Positions 30,686-38,927 of a DNA stretch of 64,000 nt are shown in pieces (position 1 is the stretch's first letter; each line of letters begins with the position of its first letter). The notes below the pieces were generated by a model. The model was not told where the DNA came from, did not search any database, and worked only from the letters and a program-made list of their open reading frames with translations. This DNA is from Rhizobium rhizoryzae (lineage in GTDB: Bacteria; Pseudomonadota; Alphaproteobacteria; Rhizobiales; Rhizobiaceae). The position numbers and the translations under genes were made by a program. The stretch lies in NCBI RefSeq assembly GCF_011046895.1, contig NZ_CP049250.1, positions 3,012,501 through 3,076,500 on the forward strand. The letters are read 5' to 3'.

Positions 30686-31314
30686 GGCAGATCCGCAAAC
30701 GCGTTGTTGTCCTGATTTCGGGCGGCGGTTCGAACATGCTGGCGCTCGCCGATGCCTGTGCGGCGGACGATTTTCCTGCCGAGATCGTCGGCGTGATTTC
30801 GGATCGCAAGGACGCAGGTGGCCTCGCCAAAGCCGAAGCACGCGGCATCCCGACCTTTGCCTTCGAGCGCAAGGATTTCGGTTCCAAGGCTGAGCATGAA
30901 GGTGCGGTGCTTGAGGCGCTCGCGACGTTGAAGCCGGACCTGATCTGTCTGGCGGGCTACATGCGCCTGCTCTCTTCGGACTTCATTCGTCCTTATGAGG
31001 GGCGCATCCTGAATATCCATCCATCACTGTTGCCGCTCTTTCCGGGTTTGCACACGCATCAACGTGCAATCGAGGCAGGCATGAAGGTGGCGGGCTGCAC
31101 GGTTCACATAGTGACCGAAGGTATGGATGAGGGACCGATCATCGCGCAGGCGGCTGTGCCCATTCTTCACGATGACACCGCACAGTCTCTGGCAGATCGC
31201 GTCCTGATCGTCGAGCATAAAACCTATAGACTTGCCTTACAGAAGATCGCTCTTTCGAAGGGCCAGCCCCGGGAACCTGCATTCGGTCCCGATCAATATA
31301 TCATCAGCATTTGA
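30682..31314 (+). CDS. purN: Phosphoribosylglycinamide formyltransferase
   Basis: The 210-aa GAR transformylase uses 10-formyl-tetrahydrofolate in purine step 3. It has LISGGGSNM at the N-terminus binding the phosphate, and the catalytic segment [15 protein letters not shown] with the Asn-His pair and the later Asp in [13 protein letters not shown]. Its ATG overlaps the purM stop (ATGA), so the two are translationally coupled. Confidence 0.96.
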   Translation: MRQIRKRVVVLISGGGSNMLALADACAADDFPAEIVGVISDRKDAGGLAKAEARGIPTFAFERKDFGSKAEHEGAVLEALATLKPDLICLAGYMRLLSSDFIRPYEGRILNIHPSLLPLFPGLHTHQRAIEAGMKVAGCTVHIVTEGMDEGPIIAQAAVPILHDDTAQSLADRVLIVEHKTYRLALQKIALSKGQPREPAFGPDQYIISI

Positions 31315-31370
31315 CGGAGATCTTCCGGAGTTTACTCTGAAGCCAGTTGCTCACAGCGGCAGATCGCGGC

Positions 31371-31697
31371 TCAGGCAAATATCCGAGACAATGCCACGAT
31401 GAGCGCCACAGATTTCTCCTCCTTCATACGGTAGAAAATCTGCTTCCCTTCAAGCCGCGTATCGACGAGACCGCCCTCGCGCAGAACCGTCAATTGTTGC
31501 GAAAGGGTTGGCTGATGGACGTTCACCTGTTGCTCAAGCTGGCCGACCGAATACTCGTTTTCCATCAGTGCGCATGCGATTTTCAGTCTCACTGGATGGG
31601 CCAATGATTTGAGGTGACTGATAACTTCAGACGCCTGTGGCGTGTCCGAAGCCAGACTTTCAACTTCAAAGGCGACATTGCTCGCTATGTACGTCAT
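31371..31697 (-). CDS. ArsR-family regulator, BigR/SqrR-like
   Basis: The 108-aa winged-helix protein closely follows the pattern of BigR-type repressors: LAHPVRLKIACAL with Cys42, SVGQLEQQVNVHQPTLSQQL as the recognition helix-turn-helix, and KQIFYRM for the wing. BigR and SqrR sense persulfide through two cysteines; here only Cys42 is present and the chain stops right where the second would be expected (ALSRIFA). The ATG at 31697 is preferred with GGAG upstream; longer in-frame starts exist to 31796. It lies downstream of the hydrolase gene on the same strand, behind a 247-bp gap full of inverted repeats. Confidence 0.85.
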   Translation of the reverse strand: MTYIASNVAFEVESLASDTPQASEVISHLKSLAHPVRLKIACALMENEYSVGQLEQQVNVHQPTLSQQLTVLREGGLVDTRLEGKQIFYRMKEEKSVALIVALSRIFA

Positions 31698-31793
31698 GAC
31701 CCACTCCATCCAAGAAGGCGGTCTTGCGCGTGCCAAGCCATTGTCAGAATGACCGATTTGACATGCCTGAGGCGTTGACCCCCTGTTGGTTGA

Positions 31794-31824
31794 CACCCTG
31801 AATGATCGTTACAGTGTCAGGGTG
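31794..31824. promoter_or_regulatory. Inverted repeat upstream of the ArsR gene, element 1
   Basis: CACCCTGA (31794-31801) and TCAGGGTG (31817-31824) are perfect 8-bp arms 15 bp apart, centred about 110 bp upstream of the ArsR start. Possible operator or promoter-associated site. Confidence 0.4.
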
Positions 31825-31843
31825 CCAGAGAGCTCAAACTCTA

Positions 31844-31876
31844 ACCGCTATACATGTTACGATAATGTATAGCGGT
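31844..31876. promoter_or_regulatory. Inverted repeat upstream of the ArsR gene, element 2
   Basis: ACCGCTATACAT (31844-31855) and ATGTATAGCGGT (31865-31876) are perfect 12-bp arms around a 9-bp spacer. It could be a strong hairpin ending the upstream hydrolase transcript (minus-strand tail TTAGAGTTTG is a poor U-tract) or a protein-binding palindrome. Confidence 0.5.
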
Positions 31877-31886
31877 CAGGGCGGCA

Positions 31887-31908
31887 ATATACTAAAATTA
31901 GAGTATAT
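31887..31908. promoter_or_regulatory. AT-rich palindrome upstream of the ArsR gene, element 3
   Basis: ATATACT (31887-31893) and AGTATAT (31902-31908) are perfect arms around AAAATTAG. AT-rich palindromes of this size are typical ArsR-family operators, so this is a candidate site for the downstream regulator, although it is about 190 bp from its start. Confidence 0.4.
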
Positions 31909-31944
31909 ATGTCGAAGGATGGGTTAATCGGGACACGATTTCCT

Positions 31945-32766
31945 TCATTTTTTTAGAAAATTTAGAAGATCTTCAGTCAATCTCTGCTTGTGGGATGCAA
32001 ATAGCCCGTGAGGCGCCCCTTCATACTCAATCAGTTCTGCACCTGAGATACCGTCGGCAGCAGCACGCCCAGATGCATCGATCGGGACCGTTTCATCACC
32101 TGTTCCATGAATGATCAGCGTCGGCACGCGGAAATGTGCAAGATCTGGACGGAAATCCGTGGTTGCGAAGGCCTCCGCGCAGGCGAGCGTCGGCTTCAGG
32201 CCGGCCATCATGGCCTGATTGAAAGACCAGTCCAGCACCGCGTCGCTCACCGATCCGGTAAAGACGCCCACGCCGTAAAAGCTTTTGAAGAAGGAGCGGA
32301 AGAATTGGGCGCGATCTTCCTTCATGCCTTCCGTCATTTCAGCAAATTTTGCCTCGGACGTGCCTTCCGGATTGTCTTCCGTCTTCAGCATGAAGGGAAC
32401 GACCGAAGCCACGAGCGCCGCCTTGACGACGCCCTTCCCGCCATGGCGAGACATGTAGCGCGCCACTTCCCCGCCACCCATCGAAAAGCCGACGAGCGTC
32501 ACATCTGAAAGGCCAAGCCCTTCGATGACATCTGCAAGATCGTCGGACAGGGTATCGTAGTCGTAACCCGTCCATGGTTGTTCAGAACGTCCGAAGCCGC
32601 GGCGATCATAGGAAATTGCGCGAAAGCCGGCATTGGCCGCTTCCATGGCGAAGTCATCCCAGGTGTCTGAGGTCAGCGGCCAGCCATGAAGCAGGACGAT
32701 CGGGCGACCCTGCCCCCAATCCTTCACGTAGAGTTCTGTTCCGGTCCGGGTCTTGATCATGGTCAT
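31945..32766 (-). CDS. Alpha/beta hydrolase (non-haem chloroperoxidase-like)
   Basis: The 273-aa protein has the nucleophile elbow GFSMGGGE (Ser at about residue 96), the oxyanion segment LLHGWPLTSDTW, an acid in HGTGDETVP and the catalytic His in GAPHGLF. This is the catalytic triad of esterase/perhydrolase-type alpha/beta hydrolases close to non-haem chloroperoxidases. A small lid region lies at about 125-190. The natural substrate is not evident. The start is the ATG at 32766 (MTMIK), with AAGGA upstream. It lies 66 bp downstream of nudK on the same strand. Confidence 0.88.
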   Translation of the reverse strand: MTMIKTRTGTELYVKDWGQGRPIVLLHGWPLTSDTWDDFAMEAANAGFRAISYDRRGFGRSEQPWTGYDYDTLSDDLADVIEGLGLSDVTLVGFSMGGGEVARYMSRHGGKGVVKAALVASVVPFMLKTEDNPEGTSEAKFAEMTEGMKEDRAQFFRSFFKSFYGVGVFTGSVSDAVLDWSFNQAMMAGLKPTLACAEAFATTDFRPDLAHFRVPTLIIHGTGDETVPIDASGRAAADGISGAELIEYEGAPHGLFASHKQRLTEDLLNFLKK

Positions 32767-32832
32767 CGGGGGATCCTTTCGCTGGATTGCCCCCGTTTAA
32801 CGCAGTTTTCCGATCTGCGTTCCGTCCTGACC

Positions 32833-33426
32833 CTATCGAAGCCTATCGCGATTGAGGAGCGCCCATTGCAGCAGCATGATCGTCTTGCCGTCGAGGATCT
32901 CGCCACTCTCCACCATGGTCAAAGCTTGCGAGAGCGGAATTTCCAGGACCTCGATGTCCTCGTTCTCTTCCTCAAGACCGCCTCCTTCACTCACCCTGTC
33001 CTCCACATCAATAATGGCGGCGTAAAAGTGAATGAGTTCTGTCACGGCGCCGGGCGACATGAAACATTTGAACAGAAAGCGCACATCGCGCACCTGATAG
33101 CCGGTTTCTTCAATCGCTTCGCGGCGGATAGCTTCTTCCGGGTGCTCGCCATCAAGAAGGCCGGCCGGGGTTTCGATCAGCAATCCGTCGGTCTCGTTCA
33201 TATAGGCAGGCATGCGGAACTGGCGGACCAGAACCACCAGGTCCCGCTTCGGATCATAGAGCAGGATCGTTGCGCCATTGCCCCGATCATAGACTTCGCG
33301 GTCGAGCCTGCTCGTCTTGCCGTTGCGACCCGTATAGTCAAAGCTGACCTTGTGGAGAAAATACCAGTTATCGGAAAGCAGCTTCTTCTCGACGATGGTC
33401 ACCTCGGGTTGTATTGGCTGCGTCAT
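32833..33426 (-). CDS. nudK: NudK-type NUDIX hydrolase
   Basis: The 197-aa protein carries a Nudix box of the NudK / ADP-ribose pyrophosphatase type (AGLLDGEHPEEAIRREAIEE at its core, then TGY); the first Gly of the general motif is Ala, as in NudK. Expected substrates are GDP-mannose or similar sugar nucleotides. The ATG at 33426 overlaps the stop of the upstream molybdopterin oxidoreductase as ATGA, so translation is coupled. An alternative start at 33447 lies inside that gene. Confidence 0.88.
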   Translation of the reverse strand: MTQPIQPEVTIVEKKLLSDNWYFLHKVSFDYTGRNGKTSRLDREVYDRGNGATILLYDPKRDLVVLVRQFRMPAYMNETDGLLIETPAGLLDGEHPEEAIRREAIEETGYQVRDVRFLFKCFMSPGAVTELIHFYAAIIDVEDRVSEGGGLEEENEDIEVLEIPLSQALTMVESGEILDGKTIMLLQWALLNRDRLR

Positions 33427-35546
33427 GCCGTTTCCTTCTTGAGCCAAACCCGATTGTCATGAACGGCGGCACCGCCATAGGGTGCCACCGGGTCAGCCCC
33501 GGTCAGGACATTGATCCCCTCACCATCCATATGTGCACCATTCGGCCAGAGCCCCTCGGCAATCAGAACGCCGCGCCGGGCAGTCGCAACGATCTTGACG
33601 TGGATGCGCAGGTCCCCGCGCCGGTTGCCGATGCGAACGATGCTGCCGTCTTCAAGATCATGGCTGGCGGCATCATCCGGGTGAACCATGACCTCTGGAC
33701 GCCCTTCCTTGTCGCGCGAGGTTTTTGTCTCCGCAAACGTGGAGTTCAGAAAGTTGCGCGCAGGCGACGTGGCCAGCCGGAAAGGATGCTCGTCATCGGT
33801 CAGTTCGATGACATTGACCTGATCGGGGAATGTCGGAAGTTCCGCGTGGGGTCCGAGCGGACCGATGCTGGCTGGCGTCTTGTTGGGGGATGGACCGTTT
33901 GCCCAATCCGGCTTGAAGCGAAACTTCCCATCGGGATAGCCAAAGCCATTCAGATAGTGAGACTCTTCGAAGCCCGGCTGACAATCGATCCATTTGTCGA
34001 CCAGCAACTGATCGTAACCTGGGTAGCCGTTCGGCAGCAGCATGCGATCGATATGTTCGCGTTCGCTCAAACCGAAGCCCGCATAGTGATCCACGCCAAG
34101 GCGCTTGGCGAGTTCCTCGATGACGAAAAGATTGGTGCGCACGGTGGCCGGTGGCTCCACCAGTTTCGGACCGAGCAGGATATGGTTCTGACCGCCAGCG
34201 CGGTACAGATCATCATGTTCAACGAACATCGTCGCGGGCAACACGATATCGGCCACCTGCGCGGTGTCTGTCATGAAATGCTCATGGACCGCGACAAACA
34301 GGTCATTGCGCAGGAAACCCTGCCGCACCAACCGCTGCTCCGGCGCGATGTTCATCGGATTTGTGTTCTGGATGAGAAGAGCCGTGACCGGACCACGATG
34401 GCGCAGCGCAACCGGATCGCCCGTCAGAACGCGACCGATCTGCGACTGGTCCAGCATGCGGATATCGGGGTCGACATAGGCTGTGCCCATCAGTTCGCGC
34501 TTGTCGAGCCGGAAGAGTTCCCCATTGTTATGGAAGGCACCCCCGCCCTCGTATTGCCAGGAGCCGAGCACTGTGGCGATCGAAAGCGCCGCGTGCATCG
34601 ACACGGTTCCGTTGCGCTGGCGCGTAAAGCCATAGCCCAGGCGGAAGAAGGTTTTCTTCGTCGTGCCGACGAGACGCGCGAAAGCCTCGATCTCTTCGAC
34701 CGAGAGCCCGGTAATGGCAGACGCCCATTCTGGCGTCTTCGCCTGAAGATGCGCTTCCAATCCTGCGGGATCGTCGGCAAATTTCGCCATGTAGTCACGG
34801 TCGGCGTAACCATCCCGGAAAGCAATGTGCATGACGGCGCAGGCAAGTGCTGCATCCGTACCCGGCTTCAGGATGATCTTCACATCCGCCTGCTTCATCG
34901 TCGGGCTGTCGTAGATGTCGATAACGACAATCTTCGCGCCCCGCTCCTTGCGCGCCTTCACCGCATGGGTCATCACGTTGACCTGCGTTGCCACCGGGTT
35001 CGTGCCCCAGATCACCACGCAGTCGGATTTCGCCATTTCGCGCGGATCGGGCCCACGCAAAGCGCCTGTTCCCAGCACATAGCCTGTCCAGGCCATGTTG
35101 GTGCAAATGGAACCGAAGAAGCCGGAATAACGCTTGGCGTGCCGAAGACGTTCGATGGAATCGCGCTGCACCTGCCCCATGGTTCCGGCATAGAAATAAG
35201 GCCAGATTGCCTCGCTGCCGTGCTGGGCTTCGGCTTTCACGAAGGCTTCCGCAATCTCGTCCAGTGCAGCGTCCCAGGAGATCTCTTGCCAGCTGCCGTC
35301 ACCTTTTGCGCCTATACGTCTTTTCGGCGTCATGAGGCGGTCGGGGTGATAGAGCCGTTCCGCATAGCGAGCGACCTTGGCGCAGATGACGCCTGCCGTG
35401 TAGCTATTGGCGTTGGCACCGCGCACGCGTCCGATCCGGCCATCATCGGTCAGATCAACGTCCAGCGCGCAGGCCGAGGGACAGTCATGCGGACAGACAG
35501 TGTGTCCGGTGGAATTTTTGAGTGTGATCGGGGTCGCAACGTTCAT
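33423..35546 (-). CDS. Molybdopterin oxidoreductase with N-terminal [4Fe-4S] site
   Basis: The 707-aa protein belongs to the DMSO reductase superfamily. The N-terminal cluster motif is CPHDCPSAC (C-x3-C-x3-C) with a fourth Cys in GVICAKV. The Mo-bis-MGD domains follow, with VIWGTNPVATQVN and the C-terminal molydopterin-binding beta barrel from about residue 590 (LATSPARNFLNSTF). No signal peptide is present, so it should be cytosolic. The ATG at 35546 has AGGAAAG ahead. No electron-transfer subunit is adjacent; the only partner is the coupled nudK. The substrate cannot be stated. Confidence 0.88.
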   Translation of the reverse strand: MNVATPITLKNSTGHTVCPHDCPSACALDVDLTDDGRIGRVRGANANSYTAGVICAKVARYAERLYHPDRLMTPKRRIGAKGDGSWQEISWDAALDEIAEAFVKAEAQHGSEAIWPYFYAGTMGQVQRDSIERLRHAKRYSGFFGSICTNMAWTGYVLGTGALRGPDPREMAKSDCVVIWGTNPVATQVNVMTHAVKARKERGAKIVVIDIYDSPTMKQADVKIILKPGTDAALACAVMHIAFRDGYADRDYMAKFADDPAGLEAHLQAKTPEWASAITGLSVEEIEAFARLVGTTKKTFFRLGYGFTRQRNGTVSMHAALSIATVLGSWQYEGGGAFHNNGELFRLDKRELMGTAYVDPDIRMLDQSQIGRVLTGDPVALRHRGPVTALLIQNTNPMNIAPEQRLVRQGFLRNDLFVAVHEHFMTDTAQVADIVLPATMFVEHDDLYRAGGQNHILLGPKLVEPPATVRTNLFVIEELAKRLGVDHYAGFGLSEREHIDRMLLPNGYPGYDQLLVDKWIDCQPGFEESHYLNGFGYPDGKFRFKPDWANGPSPNKTPASIGPLGPHAELPTFPDQVNVIELTDDEHPFRLATSPARNFLNSTFAETKTSRDKEGRPEVMVHPDDAASHDLEDGSIVRIGNRRGDLRIHVKIVATARRGVLIAEGLWPNGAHMDGEGINVLTGADPVAPYGGAAVHDNRVWLKKETA

Positions 35547-35632
35547 GTCTTTCCTATAGGACATGCGAAGGCTCGCAGAAAGCGGCATTTGCGTTGCATC
35601 AAATCTATTGAAATCATCCAGCAGGGTTTGGA

Positions 35633-36496
35633 ATGAACTACCGGCACATCTATCACGCAGGCAATTTTGCCGATGTTCTCAAGCATGCAGTCCTGGCTCT
35701 TTTGATCCGGCACATGCAGAAGAAGGACAAGGCTTTTCGTGTGCTGGATACCCATGCCGGCATTGGGCTCTACGACCTATCTTCGGAAGAAGCGCAGAAG
35801 ACGGGCGAGTGGCGGGATGGTATCGGCCGCTTGCTGGAAGCCGATCTGGACGCTCAGGTTGCTGGCCTTCTGCAGCCCTATCTCGACGCGGTTCGTGCCG
35901 AAAATCCCAAAGGTGGCCTCACTTACTATCCAGGCTCTCCCCGCCTGGCGCGCAACCTGTTTCGCCCACAGGACCGGCTTGCGGCGATGGAACTCCATCC
36001 GGATGATTACCGCCGTCTGGCACGTCTTTTCGAAGGTGACTTCCAGGTCCGCGCTACCGAGTTGGATGGCTGGCTGTCGCTGGGCGCCCACCTCCCTCCG
36101 AAAGAAAAGCGCGGCATCGTTCTCGTCGATCCGCCTTTCGAGATCGAAGGAGAATACGAACGGCTGGTTCAGGGCTTGGCAACAGCCTATCGTCGTTTTT
36201 CCGGCGGCACCTACTGCCTTTGGTATCCGCTAAAGAAAGGAGCGCCGATCCGGCGCTTCCATGAGGAATTGCAGGCGCTCGACATTCCCAAGATGCTTTG
36301 CGCAGAGCTTTCAGTGAAGAGTGACCGTGATGGCACCGGCCTGTCTGGCTCGGGCCTCATCATCGTCAATCCACCCTTCACGCTGAAAGATGACCTGCAC
36401 CGTCTTCTTCCTCCCCTGAAGGATCTGCTTGCTCAGGATCGCTTTGCATCTGCGCGCGCATTCTGGCTGCGTGGGGAAGAACGGATAGACACTTAG
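35633..36496 (+). CDS. rlmJ: 23S rRNA (adenine-2030-N6)-methyltransferase
   Basis: The 287-aa protein has the RlmJ N-terminus MNYRHIYHAGNFADVLKHA, SAM-binding VLDTHAGIGLYDL and the catalytic motif IVLVDPPFEIEGEY (DPPF) of N6-adenine methyltransferases. The enzyme modifies A2030 of 23S rRNA before ribosome assembly. It is divergent from the molybdopterin gene, with 86 bp between the starts. Confidence 0.94.
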   Translation: MNYRHIYHAGNFADVLKHAVLALLIRHMQKKDKAFRVLDTHAGIGLYDLSSEEAQKTGEWRDGIGRLLEADLDAQVAGLLQPYLDAVRAENPKGGLTYYPGSPRLARNLFRPQDRLAAMELHPDDYRRLARLFEGDFQVRATELDGWLSLGAHLPPKEKRGIVLVDPPFEIEGEYERLVQGLATAYRRFSGGTYCLWYPLKKGAPIRRFHEELQALDIPKMLCAELSVKSDRDGTGLSGSGLIIVNPPFTLKDDLHRLLPPLKDLLAQDRFASARAFWLRGEERIDT

Positions 36497-36573
36497 TCGC
36501 CAGCCGTGACGGAACGGTGCTTGACCCAGCACGCACGCCGGGACATCTTCTCCGTGCATCGGAGATTTGATTC

Positions 36574-37239
36574 ATGTTCCGTTCTATTTTTTCAAAACTG
36601 ATTGCCCTCACCGCCCTTGCCGCAAGTACGTTCGCCATCGCACCGCAGACGCGTGCGGAGGACAAGGCCGGAGCCTTTGATTTCTACGTTCTGGCCCTGT
36701 CCTGGTCACCCACCTTCTGCTCAGGCGAGCGGGGACAGAAGAGCCCGCAGCAATGCGGCACCGACAAGAAATTCTCCTTCATCGTCCATGGGCTTTGGCC
36801 GCAGAATGAAAGCGGCTACCCCCAATCCTGCGCCAGTTCCGAACCGCGAACGGTGCCGGATGCTGTTGGGCGCCCCTATTTCGACATCATGCCGTCCATG
36901 GGCCTCATCGGGCACCAATGGCGCAAGCATGGAACCTGCACGGGCCTTTCCCAAAAGGATTATCTGGAGAAAATCCGCAGCGCTTACAACAAGATCAAGC
37001 TGCCGCAGGATCTGACTTCTCTCACAACCGCCGGGACTTTCTCGGCCGAAGTGATCGAGCAGAAATTCACCGAGATCAATCCTGGCCTCACCGCGGACTC
37101 CATCGCCGTTAATTGCGAAGCCTCCAAGTTTGAGGAGGTGCGGATCTGCATGACCAAGGATCTGGGCTTCCGCCCCTGCACGCAGGTTGACCGGGGTGGC
37201 TGCAAGATCAAACGCATCACCGTGCCGCCGGCACAGTAA
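36574..37239 (+). CDS. Secreted ribonuclease T2-family protein
   Basis: The 221-aa protein has a Sec signal peptide (residues 1-28, ending TRAED). Both active-site blocks are intact: FIVHGLWPQ with His72, and GHQWRKHGTC with His114, Lys118 and His119. Several cysteines suggest disulfides, so it should act in the periplasm or outside the cell, cutting RNA to 3'-phosphates through 2',3'-cyclic intermediates. It lies between rlmJ (77 bp) and a GST (16 bp) on the same strand. Confidence 0.93.
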   Translation: MFRSIFSKLIALTALAASTFAIAPQTRAEDKAGAFDFYVLALSWSPTFCSGERGQKSPQQCGTDKKFSFIVHGLWPQNESGYPQSCASSEPRTVPDAVGRPYFDIMPSMGLIGHQWRKHGTCTGLSQKDYLEKIRSAYNKIKLPQDLTSLTTAGTFSAEVIEQKFTEINPGLTADSIAVNCEASKFEEVRICMTKDLGFRPCTQVDRGGCKIKRITVPPAQ

Positions 37240-37255
37240 ACTGTAAGGAACTGCC

Positions 37256-37852
37256 ATGAAACTGCTTGTGTCCCCAGCTTCCCCCTACTCCGCGAAGTGC
37301 CGCATGGCGGCGCGCCATCTTGCACTCGGGGTCGAAGAAGTTCGTGTCGACACCAATGCCGAACCGCCGGAACTCATCGATAACAATCCGCTGGGCAAGA
37401 TCCCAGTCCTGCTGCGCGATGGCCAAAAGCCTGTCTATGATTCTGTCGCCATCATGCAGTTCTTCAACCGCCAGTCCGGCGGCAAGCTCTATCCGGCAGA
37501 GGCGCAAGCCCGAACTGACGCGGAAGTGCTGGAAGCACTGGCGGATGGTATTACGGATTGCCTGCTCGCCATCATCTACGAACGCCGGTTCCGGCCCGAG
37601 GATAAGGTCGAGCAGTCGTGGATCGACAAGCAGTGGAGCAAGGTGACACGCGGTCTGGATTATCTCGAGGCCAACCTTCCTGTCGTCGGCGACACCCTGC
37701 ACGGCGGTCACTTCGCCCTTGCTGCGCTGATCGGCTATCTTGATCTGCGCTTTGCCGGCAAATGGGCGAATGGCAGGCCAAAGCTTGCTGCCTGGCCAGA
37801 CCAGTTTTCGAAGCTGTTCCCCGAATTTGCGACTGTGAAGCCTGCTGCCTGA
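37256..37852 (+). CDS. Glutathione S-transferase family protein (2 of 3)
   Basis: The 198-aa protein starts with MKLLVSPASPYSAKCRMAA, with the active-site Ser/Cys region of beta- or omega-like GSTs. GKIPVLL (cis-Pro) and YDSVAIMQFF follow, and GGHFALAALIGYLDLR lies in the helical domain. It follows the RNase T2 gene by 16 bp and is probably co-transcribed. The substrate is unknown. Confidence 0.87.
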   Translation: MKLLVSPASPYSAKCRMAARHLALGVEEVRVDTNAEPPELIDNNPLGKIPVLLRDGQKPVYDSVAIMQFFNRQSGGKLYPAEAQARTDAEVLEALADGITDCLLAIIYERRFRPEDKVEQSWIDKQWSKVTRGLDYLEANLPVVGDTLHGGHFALAALIGYLDLRFAGKWANGRPKLAAWPDQFSKLFPEFATVKPAA

Positions 37853-37861
37853 TCACCAGCA

Positions 37862-37897
37862 TAAAAAAAGCGGCCGAAGGTTTCCCTCCGACCGCTT
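37862..37897 (-). terminator. Rho-independent terminator after the Omp25-like gene
   Basis: Arms 37868-37880 and 37885-37897 pair at 11 of 13 positions with a 4-nt loop. On the minus strand they are followed by seven T. It lies between convergent genes and may also slow plus-strand transcription from the GST gene. Confidence 0.88.
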
Positions 37898-37917
37898 CTT
37901 GATCCAGAATACGCGGA

Positions 37918-38559
37918 TCAGAACTTGACGCCGATACCAACCTTGACCGAGTGGTCGTCGAAGCCGCGCGAGAAGTTCGTGCCGCCGAGGTTGTAATCCT
38001 TGTCCTGATAGTCCGTGTAACGATACTCAACGCGAGCGGTGATGTTGTTCGTTACCATGGTTTCAACGCCGGCGCCGACCGTGTAGCCGAGAGCCGTGTT
38101 GCTGTCGGTACCGCGAGCGTTCGAGAGTTCATGGTCAGCAGCGGCCAGACCAGCCGTACCGTAGATCATGAAGGGGTTCAGGTCGTAACCGACGCGGGCA
38201 CGAACAGAGCCGTTGAGCTTTTCCTTGCCAACGGTGCCATTGCCTGCAGCGCCCTTCTGGCCGTTATAGCCGAGGTCTGCTTCAGCACCGTAAACGATCT
38301 GACCGCTCTGCCAGTTGTAACCACCGAATACGCCGCCGCCTGCGCCGTCAGCATCGGTGTGGCTGGAGCCACCCTTGAACTTGCCCATGTCGTACGAGCC
38401 GTAACCACCAAGGTAGAAGCCAGACCAGTTGCTGACAGGTGCCGCAGTTTCAACGGCAGCAGGTGCTTCCGGAATCTGGGTGACAGCATCAGCCGCATGG
38501 GCCGAAACAGCGATGAGACCAGCGGCAGATGCCATGAGGGTCGCGATAAGAGTACGCAT
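37918..38559 (-). CDS. ropB: Outer-membrane beta-barrel porin, Omp25/RopB-like
   Basis: The 213-aa protein has a signal peptide (residues 1-22, SAHAADA), a short proline/alanine linker and the Omp25/RopB barrel: NWSGFYLGGYGSYDMGKF, VFGGYNWQSGQIVYGAEADL, NGSVRARVGYD and the terminal strand SVKVGIGVKF, ending in Phe as BAM substrates do. AAGGAGAA lies before the ATG at 38559. RopB proteins are abundant in rhizobial outer membranes and often change with symbiosis or detergent stress. The symbol is by family resemblance. Confidence 0.87.
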   Translation of the reverse strand: MRTLIATLMASAAGLIAVSAHAADAVTQIPEAPAAVETAAPVSNWSGFYLGGYGSYDMGKFKGGSSHTDADGAGGGVFGGYNWQSGQIVYGAEADLGYNGQKGAAGNGTVGKEKLNGSVRARVGYDLNPFMIYGTAGLAAADHELSNARGTDSNTALGYTVGAGVETMVTNNITARVEYRYTDYQDKDYNLGGTNFSRGFDDHSVKVGIGVKF

Positions 38560-38927
38560 ACTTAATTCTCCTTTTCATTGCCGTGAGGGAGAAGCTGCCT
38601 TTGTTTCCAGCAGGCTTTTGGTTTCCCGTCGCGTTGACAGTGAAATTGGTGGGGAAATGAGGAATTGAAAGTACCGAAATGTGAATTGATTGTGGCAGAG
38701 CGATGGCTGAATCTGGATGTTGCTTCAGGGCAACATGCACTTTGTTAACCATAAGAGAGCGTATACGTTTGCTATTCATAAGAACTATTATTCGCATCGA
38801 CGTGAATACATCAATAGATTCATGTATAACAAAAACAGGCCTGTCGCCCGATCTGTTGATTGGCGCGAACCGTAAAGCTCAATCATGAAAAACTTTAGTG
38901 AAAACTCCCTCAAATGCGAGTGACAGC
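38560..38927. other. Divergent intergenic region between the porin and SDR-uvrC
   Basis: These 368 bp hold no gene. The left part is the porin leader, with its strong ribosome-binding site. ATGTTGC (38717-38723) and GCAACAT (38730-38736) form a small hairpin. From about 38760 to 38890 the sequence is AT-rich with ATACAT ... ATGTAT arms 10 bp apart, probably the promoter area of the SDR-uvrC unit. No SOS-type box (GTTC-N7-GTTC) was seen by eye. Confidence 0.45.

Noticed and set aside
33414..35636. Plus-strand ORF of 740 codons opposite the molybdopterin oxidoreductase
   Set aside because: It is a mirror of the real gene; the minus strand has cofactor and cluster motifs, and this one has none.
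38811..38832. ATACAT/ATGTAT dyad upstream of the SDR gene as an SOS or other operator
   Set aside because: It does not match the alphaproteobacterial LexA pattern and is short in an AT-rich stretch.
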